Assembly: GCA_028875175.1 (NCBI GenBank)
Contig: JAPPFO010000019.1
Span: 21,898-50,028, forward strand
Length of the DNA stretch: 28,131 nt
Origin: Chloroflexota bacterium
Lineage (GTDB): Bacteria; Chloroflexota; UBA11872
Direction: 5' to 3'
A program made the position numbers and the translations under genes. The notes beneath the pieces were generated by a model that saw only the letters and a program-made list of their open reading frames with translations, was not told the origin of the DNA and did not search any database. Within the stretch, counting starts at the first letter, position 1; each line of letters starts with the position of its first letter. Of this stretch, positions 14,597 through 23,149 are shown one piece after another.

Positions 14597-16207
14597 TCAG
14601 GCAAGCGCGTCGAAATAGGTAAGGCCCTGCCCGAAGTTGTCCATGGCCACAACTTCGTCGCCGCGTAATCGCACCCGGATGTCGCGTGTGCGATGCCTGA
14701 GCGAGAGCTCGCTGGCTGGCAACTTGAGCCTGAAGGTGAGAGGCGTGCCGACCGACGGGTTCGCGAACAGCAGGTAGCGCCCCGTGCGCAGCGGTCGCTC
14801 AGCGCAGCCGGTAACTACTGGGTCGGGCGGATCCGCCCAGGCTGGAATCCGTACGAACAGCGGGCCCGGCTGTTTGAGGGTCACGACGAGTTCGGGCCCT
14901 GTGTAGGGCGAGTCGACCTTGATCTGGTCAGTCTCGTGGTCGAACAGCAAGTCGACCCGGTGTCCTGAGGCGTCCCGGCGCGTCGCCTCACGGTACGCCT
15001 CGCACAGTGAAGCCACCGCCCCGCCCACAATGTCCATGTTGAACGCGATACGCGGCAGTCCGACGGGGTGGTGCCCGTAGGGCGCCGGGGATCCAAAGCC
15101 GCCCCAATGCCGCTTCGCCACGTCGCGGCGCCCGTCCTCGCCGGTCGGATTGGCCGGATCCTCGATCCACGAGATGTCGCGCAACTGGCTGGGCAGCAAG
15201 TGGCCGCGCAGGATGCGCTCGGCGTCGTCGTAGGCCTCGGTGTAGCACCAACGACCCAGGATCAGGGCGGTTTCCAGGATGTCGCCCGTGTTGTTGGCCT
15301 CGCCGCGATCCGGCGGAGCGTCCGGCGCACTGCTCTCAATCACCCACCCCAGTTCGTCGCGGATTTCCCAGAGACCGCGCGAATAGAACGAATGCACCCG
15401 CTCCATCAGCGGCGCGTCGGTGAGCAGGTCGGCCAGCTGCGCCAGCGACGACATCACGCACGTCGTCGAGTGCGTGTGCTCGCCAAACCGATCCGTGTCG
15501 TAGCTCCCATCGGCCAGAAAGTACTCCTCGACAGCCTTCTCCTTCAGCAGGACCGCAAGCTCCAGCGCCGCTCCCGAACCCGTCGCCCGGTAGTACTTGA
15601 CCAGTGGACCGATGGCCCGCCCCAGCCCGGTGATGAAGGTGCCCTGGTGGTGAAAGTTGATCCCGTGTACCCGCGCGATTCGATCCTCCACCCAACCCCG
15701 GTCCGGGTCCCACAGCCGGTTGATCGCGGCGATGCTGGCTTCCGCGACCTCGCGCGCCCGTTCGGAGTCGCGGAAGTGAGCCAGCGCGTAGAGCGCGTGA
15801 AAGCCCTCGCGCACGTTGTGCGGGCGAAAGTTCTCCAGGGGACCGTCGATCCGCTCACGGTTGAGCGGCAGCGCCAGCGGTCCGCCATACGAGAAGAACG
15901 CGGCCCGCGCGTGCTTCTCCACGGCCTCTTCGTCAATCGCAAATCCCAGCGACTCCGCCGTCAGCAGCGCGTTCAGGTGCCGGCCCGGCACGTGCGACTC
16001 CGAGTGCACCGAACTGAACGCCAAATGCGGGTCCGGCCAGACCTGCGATCCAAAGAATGGAACGTCGTTGTCGTCCGCGTTGAACACGCTGGCCATCGTC
16101 TGGCAACCCGCCCGAATGGCGCTGCCGATGTCGGTCGTATTGACGTCCCGCAGCTTCACGGCTTGCTGGTGGGGTTGCCGGACGGCGCGCGAGTATAGGC
16201 GCGCCAA
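14597..16207 (-). CDS. Six-hairpin glycosidase-like protein (GH127/DUF1680-like by layout)
   Basis: This cytoplasmic protein of up to 536 residues has no signal peptide. Most of it is a helical barrel with the aromatic-rich, His-rich loops seen in (alpha/alpha)6 glycosidases (HNVREGFHALYALAHF, HGINFHHQGTFITGLGR, GEANNTGDILETALILG). The last 120 residues form a beta-sandwich (ELVVTLKQPGPLFVRIPAWADPP, then TPLTFRLKLPASEL) that closely recalls GH127 arabinofuranosidase-like proteins. Substrate unknown. The start is unsettled: TTG at 16205-16207 is the longest, and GTG at 16157-16159 gives VKLRDVNTTD and looks as good. It is divergent from the sialidase gene, suggesting joint use on one glycan. 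Confidence 0.7.
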   Translation of the reverse strand: MARLYSRAVRQPHQQAVKLRDVNTTDIGSAIRAGCQTMASVFNADDNDVPFFGSQVWPDPHLAFSSVHSESHVPGRHLNALLTAESLGFAIDEEAVEKHARAAFFSYGGPLALPLNRERIDGPLENFRPHNVREGFHALYALAHFRDSERAREVAEASIAAINRLWDPDRGWVEDRIARVHGINFHHQGTFITGLGRAIGPLVKYYRATGSGAALELAVLLKEKAVEEYFLADGSYDTDRFGEHTHSTTCVMSSLAQLADLLTDAPLMERVHSFYSRGLWEIRDELGWVIESSAPDAPPDRGEANNTGDILETALILGRWCYTEAYDDAERILRGHLLPSQLRDISWIEDPANPTGEDGRRDVAKRHWGGFGSPAPYGHHPVGLPRIAFNMDIVGGAVASLCEAYREATRRDASGHRVDLLFDHETDQIKVDSPYTGPELVVTLKQPGPLFVRIPAWADPPDPVVTGCAERPLRTGRYLLFANPSVGTPLTFRLKLPASELSLRHRTRDIRVRLRGDEVVAMDNFGQGLTYFDALA

Positions 16208-16295
16208 ATCGCCCGGCGTCGCATGTCGTGCCGTTGACGTATCGTTCGATTACGCCGTCAAACCGAAGCTGCATCCTCGGCGAAAGGACGAACAG

Positions 16296-17351
16296 GTGCC
16301 CACGCAATCCATCCTCTGGCGCAGTGGCCAGGACGGCTATCACACCTACCGGATCCCGGCGCTCGTGGTCACCACCGTCGGCACCGTGCTGGCCTTCTGC
16401 GAGGGCCGTCGAGACAGCCGGCACGACCACGGCGACATCAACCTCCTGGTTCGACGCAGCGAGGACAACGGCGAGTCCTGGTCGGAGCCACGCATCGCGG
16501 TAGCAGGCGGCGGTGAAACGGCAGGGAATCCCGCCCCCGTCGTCGATCGCACGACCGGCCGCGTGTGGCTGCCCTTCGTGCGCAACGATCCCTTGGGCAC
16601 CGTCGAGCGCGTCGTGCGTCGAGAGTCCTGGCGGCACCCCTACATGACCTTCAGCGACGACGACGGACGCACCTGGGCCGACCCGATTGATGTGAAGGAC
16701 CAGGTCATGGATCCGGCCTGGACCTGGTACGCCTTCGGCCCCGGACACTCCATTCAGCTGGCCTCGGGCCGTCTCGTGATCCCCTGCAACCACATGCCGC
16801 GCTCGGGGCGCTCGCGCGACGACGTGCCGTTCCGGTCCGTCGTGGTCTACAGCGACGACGCCGGATCGTCCTGGCACATCGGCGCCGCGGCCGCCGACGG
16901 TACCGACGAGTCCATAGCCGTCGAACTGGCCGACGGCTCGCTCTACCTCAACAGCCGCAACGAACTCGACACCAAGCGCCGCGTCGCCACCCGCAGCAGC
17001 GACGGCGGCCAGACCTTCGGCCCCAGCGAGATCGACCAGGCCCTGATCGAACCGCGCTGCCAGGCCAGCGCCCTGCGCCTGGACGACGCCCCCGGCGGCG
17101 GTTCCTGGGTAGTCTTCTCCAACCCGGCCAGCACCGTACGCGAACGCCTGACGGTGCGCTACAGCGCCGACGGCGCCCGAACCTGGAGCGCCGGTCGCGT
17201 GATCCACGCCGGCCCGTCGGCCTACTCCGACCTCTGCCACCTACCCGACGGCCGCCTCGGCTGCCTCTACGAATCCGGCGACACAGCCGCTTACGAACGC
17301 CTCACCTGGGCCCGCTTCGACCCGGCCTGGCTTACCGAGCCGGACGACTAA
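16296..17351 (+). CDS. Sialidase (BNR/Asp-box, GH33-like exo-alpha-sialidase)
   Basis: This 351-residue six-bladed propeller enzyme is expected to release terminal sialic acids or related sugars. The arginine motif YRIP is at 18-21. Five Asp-boxes of the S-x-D-x-G-x-T-W type begin near 55, 120, 186, 234 and 290, the expected propeller spacing. Asp47 in HGDINLLVRRS fits the acid/base residue, Glu205 or Glu252 and Tyr310 in PSAYSDL fit the nucleophile pair, and Arg221 and Arg282/284 fit the triad. There is no signal peptide, so substrate is probably imported first or the product exported otherwise. The GTG at 16296 has an AAAGGA ribosome site; an open frame back to 15816 lies inside the divergent gene. 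Confidence 0.88.
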   Translation: MPTQSILWRSGQDGYHTYRIPALVVTTVGTVLAFCEGRRDSRHDHGDINLLVRRSEDNGESWSEPRIAVAGGGETAGNPAPVVDRTTGRVWLPFVRNDPLGTVERVVRRESWRHPYMTFSDDDGRTWADPIDVKDQVMDPAWTWYAFGPGHSIQLASGRLVIPCNHMPRSGRSRDDVPFRSVVVYSDDAGSSWHIGAAAADGTDESIAVELADGSLYLNSRNELDTKRRVATRSSDGGQTFGPSEIDQALIEPRCQASALRLDDAPGGGSWVVFSNPASTVRERLTVRYSADGARTWSAGRVIHAGPSAYSDLCHLPDGRLGCLYESGDTAAYERLTWARFDPAWLTEPDD

Positions 17352-17427
17352 GTCTTCGGACTGGCAGGCGAGTCCTCGCATCGGCTTCCGGCCCAAGCGC
17401 CGGCAAACGCCGCCATCCGCGCGTCGC

Positions 17428-17577
17428 CTAGAGCTTCAACTCCGCCTTCAACTCGTCCCACGAGACACGCCCCGGCTCGCGCAACGCTGCCAGCGCATCA
17501 GCCAGGTCAATCTCGTCCTCAAGCCGTTCCAAGGCCTCGCGAGCTTCCGTGTCCGGCACGTCCTTGTCGTCAGTCAT
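17428..17577 (-). CDS. Tiny antitoxin-like protein, orphan
   Basis: This 49-residue acidic protein is almost wholly helical. It ends in LADALAALREPGRVSWDELKAELKL, a pattern common at the C-terminus of Phd/YefM- and RelB-type antitoxins. The ATG at 17575-17577 has GGGAAG 7 nt upstream; a longer reading to 17610 is less likely. No toxin gene follows within the 76 bp before the sialidase stop, so it is either an orphan antitoxin or the remaining tail of one. Assignment is by pattern only. Confidence 0.45.
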   Translation of the reverse strand: MTDDKDVPDTEAREALERLEDEIDLADALAALREPGRVSWDELKAELKL

Positions 17578-17726
17578 CGAATCTTCCCGGTGGATCAACC
17601 GTATTGTCACCTACGCACGCGGCGCCGCAATCGCGCAAGCGAGACGGAGCCAGCCCGATACTCGCCGAAACGCAGCCTGCCGTTCACGATGCCGGACCAG
17701 CGTTTCTTCGGACGGATCACGTCGAC

Positions 17727-18740
17727 CTAGCAGGAACTTACACGCACCAACTGCTTCCCCGTATTGGCCCCGCTGAACAGCCCCACAAACGCCGCCGCCG
17801 CGTTTTCCAGCCCATCCACGATGCTCTCGCGGTAAACGATCTGCCCGCTCGTCACCCACGCCGTCAGCGCGGCCATCGCTTCGTCGTCATGCTCCGAAAA
17901 GTCGTTCACCAGGAAGCCCTGCATGCGCGCCCGCCGTCGGTGAAGCGTTCGCGAGTGCGGCGGAACCAGCGGCGGCTCGGCCGTGTGGTACTGCGCGATC
18001 GCACCGCACAGCGCGATACGCGCGTGCAGGTTGATCTGCCGCAGCATCGCTTCCAGGATCTCGCCGCCCACGTTCTCGAAAATCACGTCAATCCCATCCG
18101 GACAGGCCGCGGCCAGGTCGTTGTCCAGCGAGTCCGTGCGGTAGTTGACCGCCGCGTCGAACCCCAGGTCGTCAACGATGTGCCGGCACTTGGCCTCGGT
18201 GCCGCAGATGCCAACCACGCGGCAGCCCTTGATCTTGGCAATCTGCCCAACGGCGCTTCCAACGGCGCCGGCCGCGCCGGTCACCACCACGGTCTCGCCC
18301 GCTCGCGGCTGCCCAACCTCCAGCAAGCCGTAGTACGCCGTTAGGCCAGGCATTCCCAGCACGCCCAGCGCCGTGGAAAGAGGCGCGGCCTGGCGGTCTA
18401 TCCGCTCCAGCTCGCACGTCGCGGCCGCCGCGTACTGCTGCCACCCAAAGTACCCCCGCACGGTCTCGCCCACCGGCATGGCCGGATCGCTCGAGGCCAC
18501 CACCTCGCCCACGCCCTCGCCGATCATCACCTGCCCGATCGCCACCGGATCCCCGCGATGCGGCTGCTCCCACAAGCGCCCCCGCATGTACGGGTCCACC
18601 GAGATGAACTCCGTCCGCACCACCGCCTCGCCCGCCCCGGCCTCCGGCATCGGCGCCTCCCGCAGCCCAAAATCCTCCACCACCGGCACCCCCACCGGCC
18701 GCCGCGCCAGCACCACCTGCAAATTCGTCTCAGCTGTCAC
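17727..18740 (-). CDS. NADP-dependent oxidoreductase, MDR superfamily (CurA/2-alkenal reductase-like)
   Basis: This 337-residue zinc-independent medium-chain reductase has an N-terminal part with the leukotriene B4 dehydrogenase-type SVDPYMRGRL (about 47-56) and GEGVGEVVAS. The Rossmann fold carries GAAGAVGSAVGQIAKIKG (about 155-172), a standard A-A-x-G-x-V-G nucleotide-binding loop, then CGTEAKC, DAAVNYRT and FENVGGEILEAML. These are hallmarks of 2-alkenal/prostaglandin reductases that reduce alpha,beta-unsaturated carbonyls with NADPH. The start is GTG at 18738-18740 with GAGGA 7 nt before it. The last residues run close to the window's tiny antitoxin-like gene but do not overlap it. Confidence 0.9.
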   Translation of the reverse strand: MTAETNLQVVLARRPVGVPVVEDFGLREAPMPEAGAGEAVVRTEFISVDPYMRGRLWEQPHRGDPVAIGQVMIGEGVGEVVASSDPAMPVGETVRGYFGWQQYAAAATCELERIDRQAAPLSTALGVLGMPGLTAYYGLLEVGQPRAGETVVVTGAAGAVGSAVGQIAKIKGCRVVGICGTEAKCRHIVDDLGFDAAVNYRTDSLDNDLAAACPDGIDVIFENVGGEILEAMLRQINLHARIALCGAIAQYHTAEPPLVPPHSRTLHRRRARMQGFLVNDFSEHDDEAMAALTAWVTSGQIVYRESIVDGLENAAAAFVGLFSGANTGKQLVRVSSC

Positions 18741-19025
18741 GTCGAGTCCTCAATTGATACGTACCTCCCCTGACTCGGCCACGGTATGAAGCAAGAGCAC
18801 AATGTGCAACTCATACCTGACTGTATACTCTTGCCTCCAAGGGCGGCCAAGATCGTTGTGCTTTCGGCCAATCTTCGTGCAAGCCGCGAGTGGCCGAACA
18901 CACAAGCATCCTCCGGTTAGCTTCGCTTGGTCCGCCCGAGCTCAGAGTTGACAGATTCAGGCTAGTGTCCTGGCTAAGCTGTAGCACAGGCGCTGACCTT
19001 ACATAACATCGGGAGCCGTGTCGGA
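18741..19025. promoter_or_regulatory. Divergent region between MDR reductase and DUF262 gene
   Basis: This 285-bp gap is less GC-rich than its left neighbour, marking the start of the atypical segment. It has a perfect TTGACA at 18948-18953 facing the DUF262 gene. The expected -10 position 17 bp on (TGGCTA) is poor, while an AT-rich TTACATAACAT nearer the gene could serve a different start. On the minus strand, TTGCAC followed 17 bp later by TACCGT is a weak promoter for the reductase. Confidence 0.4.
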
Positions 19026-21251
19026 ATGAAGGACGCACAGACCCCTAATCGCGCGAGCCTGCAATCTCTAGTTGAACACTTGAAGAATGGCCGATACGTC
19101 ATACCTGACTTTCAACGAGAATTCGAGTGGGTGCCAGCAGACATTAATGCGCTGATGAGGTCAATATTTCTCGACTATTACATTGGAAGCCTCTTACTTT
19201 GGAGAAGCACAGACGAGAATCGAAGTGCGCTGGCCTGCGAGGAAATCTATGGTTACAAAGGGCACGGAAAGCCAGACTATATAGTCCTGGATGGACAGCA
19301 ACGTCTGTCGGCAATGTACTATGCATTCATGGCTCCTGAGGTGTCGGCGCCAAACAGAGCTAGTCGCTTCCTGTTCTTTATCGATGTCGAGAAGTTTATG
19401 CAGGAGGCGTATGAAGATGCTTTTGTAAACGAGTGGACTCGCTACGGTGAATTCCTCCTGCGGAACGAAACCGAGCAGCATCGGCGACACAGATTCCCCC
19501 TCGCAGTCATAGGCAAGGGCGGGTATGAGGTGTTCAAGTGGGCTGATGGCTACAAGGACTATTGGAATCGACAGGCGACTATCGAGCATGAGGCAGGCGA
19601 TCTCGTGCGTGCTAAAGCTGCGGAGGAATATGCGGAAAAGGCCGATGACTTCCGTGAGACCATTAACGACATCAACAGCAAATACCAAGTTGCCTATATA
19701 GAACTAGATAGAGAAATAGAACTAGACAAGGTGTGTGACATCTTTACTCAGATCAACAGTCGAGGAATCAGGCTGGATATCTTTGATCTCCTCAATGCTC
19801 TTCTTAAGCCGAAGGGAATCCAGCTGAAGCTGCTCTGGCGCGAGGCGGCACCCGGCTTAGAGTTTGTTGGGTCTCGCCGGCTAAATGTATACGCTCTTCA
19901 GGTAATGTCCTTGCTCAGGCAGAACTACTGTTCTCCGCGATACCTCTACTATTTGCTTCCGGGACAGAAGCGTACTTTTCGCAGGCCTGACGGCTCCTTG
20001 TTTCGCAAGTCAATAGTCAATGATGAGGAGGACTTTCGGTCCTTGTGGAACGAGGCTATAGCAGCACTTGAAGACGCGGTGGGGGTACTGAGCCACCCAC
20101 AAGAGTATGGCGCTGTGTCGTCAGCCTATTTGCCATACGTAGCCATTCTCCCTGCTTTCGCGGCGCTATATGCTGAAGCGGGACGACAGACTCCGCAAAA
20201 TCGCCTGAGCGCGCGCAGAAAGGTGCGGTCATGGTATTGGGCTAGCGTATTTACCAATAGGTATTCGGGCGCGGTCGACTCTACGAGTACGCGTGACTTC
20301 ATTGATGTTAGTGCTTGGATGAAAGATGAGCTCAGGAAGCCTGGGGTGATTGATGAGTTTCAGGATGGATTTCGCAGTCTCGACTTGCGTCGCGAAGTCC
20401 GGCGGGGATCGTCAATCTACAACGGCATATTCAACTTGCTGGTCCTAAACGGCGCACGCGACTGGGCGGCGGACAGTGTGCCAAAGGCTTCGGAGTTAGA
20501 TGACCATCACATCGTTCCTCAGAGTCGTGGTCGGAGTTTGGGTATCGGCCCCGAAGTGGACTCGGTCCTGAATCGGACACCACTGACCGCGGAGACAAAC
20601 CGGGATTATATTAAGGGACGCCTGCCGAATGAATATTTGGCGGAGCTCATAGCCTCAAATGGCCTTGAGTCAATTCGGGCAATCCTCGATACCCATCTGA
20701 TTTCTGGCGTTGCCTTAGAGATTCTCTTGCGAGATCCGTTCACGTCCGATGACTTCGAGCAGTTCTTAGGAGAGCGCGATCGTACGATTCGGGCAGCGAT
20801 AGAAGAGCTGCTTGTCAAGGAGCGTCTGGATCTTTCTGCTCCGCTGCGTGAACTTGATGGAAGAATCGAGACGGTCGAACTGAAGCTTCGAGACTTGATT
20901 GCTCAGGAATGCAGCCTTTCTACGTTTCCAGAGCATGTCTCACAAAGAGCCAGAGCACGCATTCAACAATCAGCGCGAACGAACCCGGCGATTGATGCGG
21001 AAGAGTACACAAAGGACCTGGTGAAGGTCCTCGAGTTCTGTGATCTTCAGGAGCTGCAACAAGCAATTGTTAGCAGGTCAATGTGGCTGCCCTTCGAGAC
21101 GAGATTCGGCACGAAGGAGATGCTCACCAGCCGGATCAATCAGATCGCCTCATTGCGAAATGCTATTCGCCACAGCCGAGCTGTTGACGAGATAACGCTC
21201 AAGGATGGCGAGGCCGGTCTCCTTTGGTTTCAGCAGGCTCTCAGCCAATAG
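19026..21251 (+). CDS. DUF262 (GmrSD-like) protein with HNH-like and HEPN-like C-terminal parts
   Basis: This 741-residue putative defence nuclease has three parts. The DUF262 module holds PDFQREFEW (27-35), LDGQQRLSAM (88-97) and QINSRG (242-247), the ParB/Srx-like nucleotide-binding core of GmrS-type enzymes. The second part has DDHHIVPQ (492-499), then Asn516 and Asn525, the His-Me/HNH nuclease layout, in place of the usual DUF1524. The last 110 residues are helical and carry RNAIRH (711-716), an R-N-x3-H HEPN ribonuclease motif as in Swt1- or Apea-like domains. GmrSD restricts glucosyl-hydroxymethylated phage DNA; the target here is unknown. Composition is clearly less GC-rich than both flanks, with many AT-ending codons, suggesting transfer. 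It stands alone between two minus-strand metabolic genes. The HEPN assignment is from one motif and helix pattern. Confidence 0.82.
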   Translation: MKDAQTPNRASLQSLVEHLKNGRYVIPDFQREFEWVPADINALMRSIFLDYYIGSLLLWRSTDENRSALACEEIYGYKGHGKPDYIVLDGQQRLSAMYYAFMAPEVSAPNRASRFLFFIDVEKFMQEAYEDAFVNEWTRYGEFLLRNETEQHRRHRFPLAVIGKGGYEVFKWADGYKDYWNRQATIEHEAGDLVRAKAAEEYAEKADDFRETINDINSKYQVAYIELDREIELDKVCDIFTQINSRGIRLDIFDLLNALLKPKGIQLKLLWREAAPGLEFVGSRRLNVYALQVMSLLRQNYCSPRYLYYLLPGQKRTFRRPDGSLFRKSIVNDEEDFRSLWNEAIAALEDAVGVLSHPQEYGAVSSAYLPYVAILPAFAALYAEAGRQTPQNRLSARRKVRSWYWASVFTNRYSGAVDSTSTRDFIDVSAWMKDELRKPGVIDEFQDGFRSLDLRREVRRGSSIYNGIFNLLVLNGARDWAADSVPKASELDDHHIVPQSRGRSLGIGPEVDSVLNRTPLTAETNRDYIKGRLPNEYLAELIASNGLESIRAILDTHLISGVALEILLRDPFTSDDFEQFLGERDRTIRAAIEELLVKERLDLSAPLRELDGRIETVELKLRDLIAQECSLSTFPEHVSQRARARIQQSARTNPAIDAEEYTKDLVKVLEFCDLQELQQAIVSRSMWLPFETRFGTKEMLTSRINQIASLRNAIRHSRAVDEITLKDGEAGLLWFQQALSQ

Positions 21252-21285
21252 GCAAGCCAATGTCCGATACTCTCAGCTCCCCGCA

Positions 21286-22746
21286 CTAAGGCCTGCGGCG
21301 TGGCACATAGGGCTCGCGTTCCTCCCCGACGAAGCGGTTGTTCGCATCCTTCTTCCGTGGATCCGGCAGCGCATCCAGCCGGGCGCGCAGTTCGGCCAGG
21401 CGCTCCGCGTAGGCCGGGTGGTCGATCAGGTTGGTCGTCTCGTCGGGATCGCGCGCCAGGTCGAAGAGTTGCTCCGGGCAATCCGGTCCCAGTCCGGGCG
21501 TGCCCTCGTGGCCGTCGAACCGGAACAGCTTCATATCGCCGTGCTTCACCATCACCGACGGTCCGTTATGCACCGCCCACAGTTCGCTATAGACATCGTC
21601 CGGCCAGTCCTCGTCCTGGCCCTCCAGCAGCGGCGCAACCGAGCGGCCGTCCAGCCCTTCCGGGATTGGCACGTTGGCGATATCGCAAAGCGTCGGAAAC
21701 AGGTCAACCAGCGAGACGTTGCGCTGAACGGTGGCCCCGCCGTTCGGGTACCGCTGCGGCCAGCGCACGGCGAACGGCACGCGCGCCGACCCCTCGAAGT
21801 ACTGCTGCTTCTCCCACAGGCCCTTCTGCCCCAGCATCTCGCCGTGGTCCGACAGAAACACGATGGCAAAGTCGTCCAGCACGTCCAGTTCGCGCAGCTT
21901 GTCAATAACCCGGGCAAACTGCGCGTCCATCCACTCGATCATCCCGTAGTAGGCCGCCGTCGCGCGCTGCGCCTCGCGGTACGTCACGTCCGTTCCAACC
22001 TCCACCTTGAAGAAGTCCGGGCACTCGAAGTCCTCCGGCACGTCCTCCTCGTACGGCTTCACCCGGCGCAGGTAGTAGGCGAACAGGTCGTCCGGGCACT
22101 GGTACGGGTAGTGCGGCGACCACAGGCTCACCGCCAGCAGCAGCGGCGCCGGGTTGGTGCGGTCGTACGGCTCATTCACAAAGTGCTCGTCCAGGTACAT
22201 CAGGGCGCCGTCGACCGAGTAGCGGTCGTGCTGCATCCAGTGCCCGCGCCCGGCCCGCGCGTACCTGACCTCCTGCTTCACCTTGTCCGGCCAGGAGCCC
22301 GTGCCCGGATCGCGCTCGATCAGCGCCTGGTGCTCCGGATCGTCGGCCGGCTCGTAGCCGTTGCGCCCCACGATGTCGCGCCCGATGCGCTGGTGCCAGC
22401 CGTGCATCTGGTCCGGCCCCACAAAGTGCATCTTGCCCGCGGCGCACGTCGTATAGCCGTAGCGCGAGAGGTGCCCCGGAATGGTCAACACCTCGCTCGG
22501 CATCGCGTCGCCGAAGTTCGCGCAACCGCAATTCCGGGGATAGAGCCCTGAAAGAAAGGCCTGTCGCGCCGGCACGCAGATGGGCGACGGCGTATAGGCG
22601 TTGCGGAAGTAGAAACCGCCCTCGATCATCCAGTCCAGCGTCGGCGTGCGGATATGCGGGTCGCCCTCGATCGGCATCACGTCGGGGCGGTGCTCGTCGT
22701 TGATCAGCATCAGGATGTGGGGCTTGCGTTCCGGCATGGCGTTCAC
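21286..22746 (-). CDS. Sulfatase (formylglycine-dependent, alkaline phosphatase superfamily)
   Basis: This 486-residue hydrolase acts on sulfate esters. The formylglycine motif is CVPAR (57-61), the accepted C-x-P-x-R with Ala in the fourth position. Metal-binding landmarks include NDEHRPD near the N-terminus and FLSDHGEMLGQKGLWEKQ in the middle, typical of arylsulfatase/choline-sulfatase-like enzymes. No signal peptide is seen, so it is probably cytoplasmic or exported in another way. A formylglycine-generating enzyme is not in the window. The start is GTG at 22746 or, three codons in, ATG at 22735-22737, which begins MPERKPHILML and may be the true one. The natural substrate cannot be named. 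Confidence 0.9.
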   Translation of the reverse strand: MNAMPERKPHILMLINDEHRPDVMPIEGDPHIRTPTLDWMIEGGFYFRNAYTPSPICVPARQAFLSGLYPRNCGCANFGDAMPSEVLTIPGHLSRYGYTTCAAGKMHFVGPDQMHGWHQRIGRDIVGRNGYEPADDPEHQALIERDPGTGSWPDKVKQEVRYARAGRGHWMQHDRYSVDGALMYLDEHFVNEPYDRTNPAPLLLAVSLWSPHYPYQCPDDLFAYYLRRVKPYEEDVPEDFECPDFFKVEVGTDVTYREAQRATAAYYGMIEWMDAQFARVIDKLRELDVLDDFAIVFLSDHGEMLGQKGLWEKQQYFEGSARVPFAVRWPQRYPNGGATVQRNVSLVDLFPTLCDIANVPIPEGLDGRSVAPLLEGQDEDWPDDVYSELWAVHNGPSVMVKHGDMKLFRFDGHEGTPGLGPDCPEQLFDLARDPDETTNLIDHPAYAERLAELRARLDALPDPRKKDANNRFVGEEREPYVPRRRP

Positions 22747-23149
22747 TCAATCGACGCGAGCACGCGAGCCTACGCCATTCCACCCACCTCTTCCCAAGAG
22801 ACACCTGCGCCCACCCCCCACCCTCCCCGAAGCAGCGGCCGCTCTCACCCCTCCCTGGGGCAAGCAACCGTGTTCGGTGTCAATCTGTTTGAAGGACGCC
22901 GTTCTTCACCCTCTCCGAGGGGAGAGGCAGATTCGGGCGTCTTCGGCCGAAATCGGTGAGGGGTCCTCGGGGCAACCACCTTTCGGGTTACGCAACTGTC
23001 TCCTCTCGGAGAGGGTTGCGGTCAGGGTCTTCCGGGCAACCTCTCCGGAGCTAAGCAAAGGTCGCCAGCTGAGGTCCGCTCAAAACTGCTGGCGGCTTCC
23101 CCACCGGTCGGTCACACTGCCCGCGACCGCCCCAAAGGGAATCAATCAA
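22747..23149. other. Intergenic region with inverted-repeat element
   Basis: This is a 403-bp gap between the divergent sulfatase and aldolase genes. ORFs across it look non-coding. It is C-rich on the plus strand at its left and contains the inverted repeat listed separately. Promoters for both genes must lie here but are not clear. Confidence 0.4.
22908..23016. repeat. Palindromic intergenic repeat element
   Basis: ACCCTCTCCGAG at 22908-22919 is perfectly inverted at 23005-23016. Between them, further motifs such as GGTGAGGGGTCCTCGG are similar to widespread small non-coding repeats of the form CCCTCTCC...GGAGAGGG. This suggests a MITE- or REP-like element about 110 bp long without coding capacity. 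Confidence 0.5.

Noticed and set aside
15068..16198. Long plus-strand ORF opposite the six-hairpin gene, and the sialidase frame before 16296
   Set aside because: Arg/Val-rich shadows; the minus frame has coherent glycosidase-like structure and the sialidase has a better start at 16296.
18741..21285. Prophage or integrative element around the DUF262 gene
   Set aside because: No integrase, phage gene or flanking direct repeat was found; only composition is atypical.
22172..22867. Minus-strand ORF overlapping the sulfatase start
   Set aside because: Arg/Ala-rich out-of-frame reading of the sulfatase gene.
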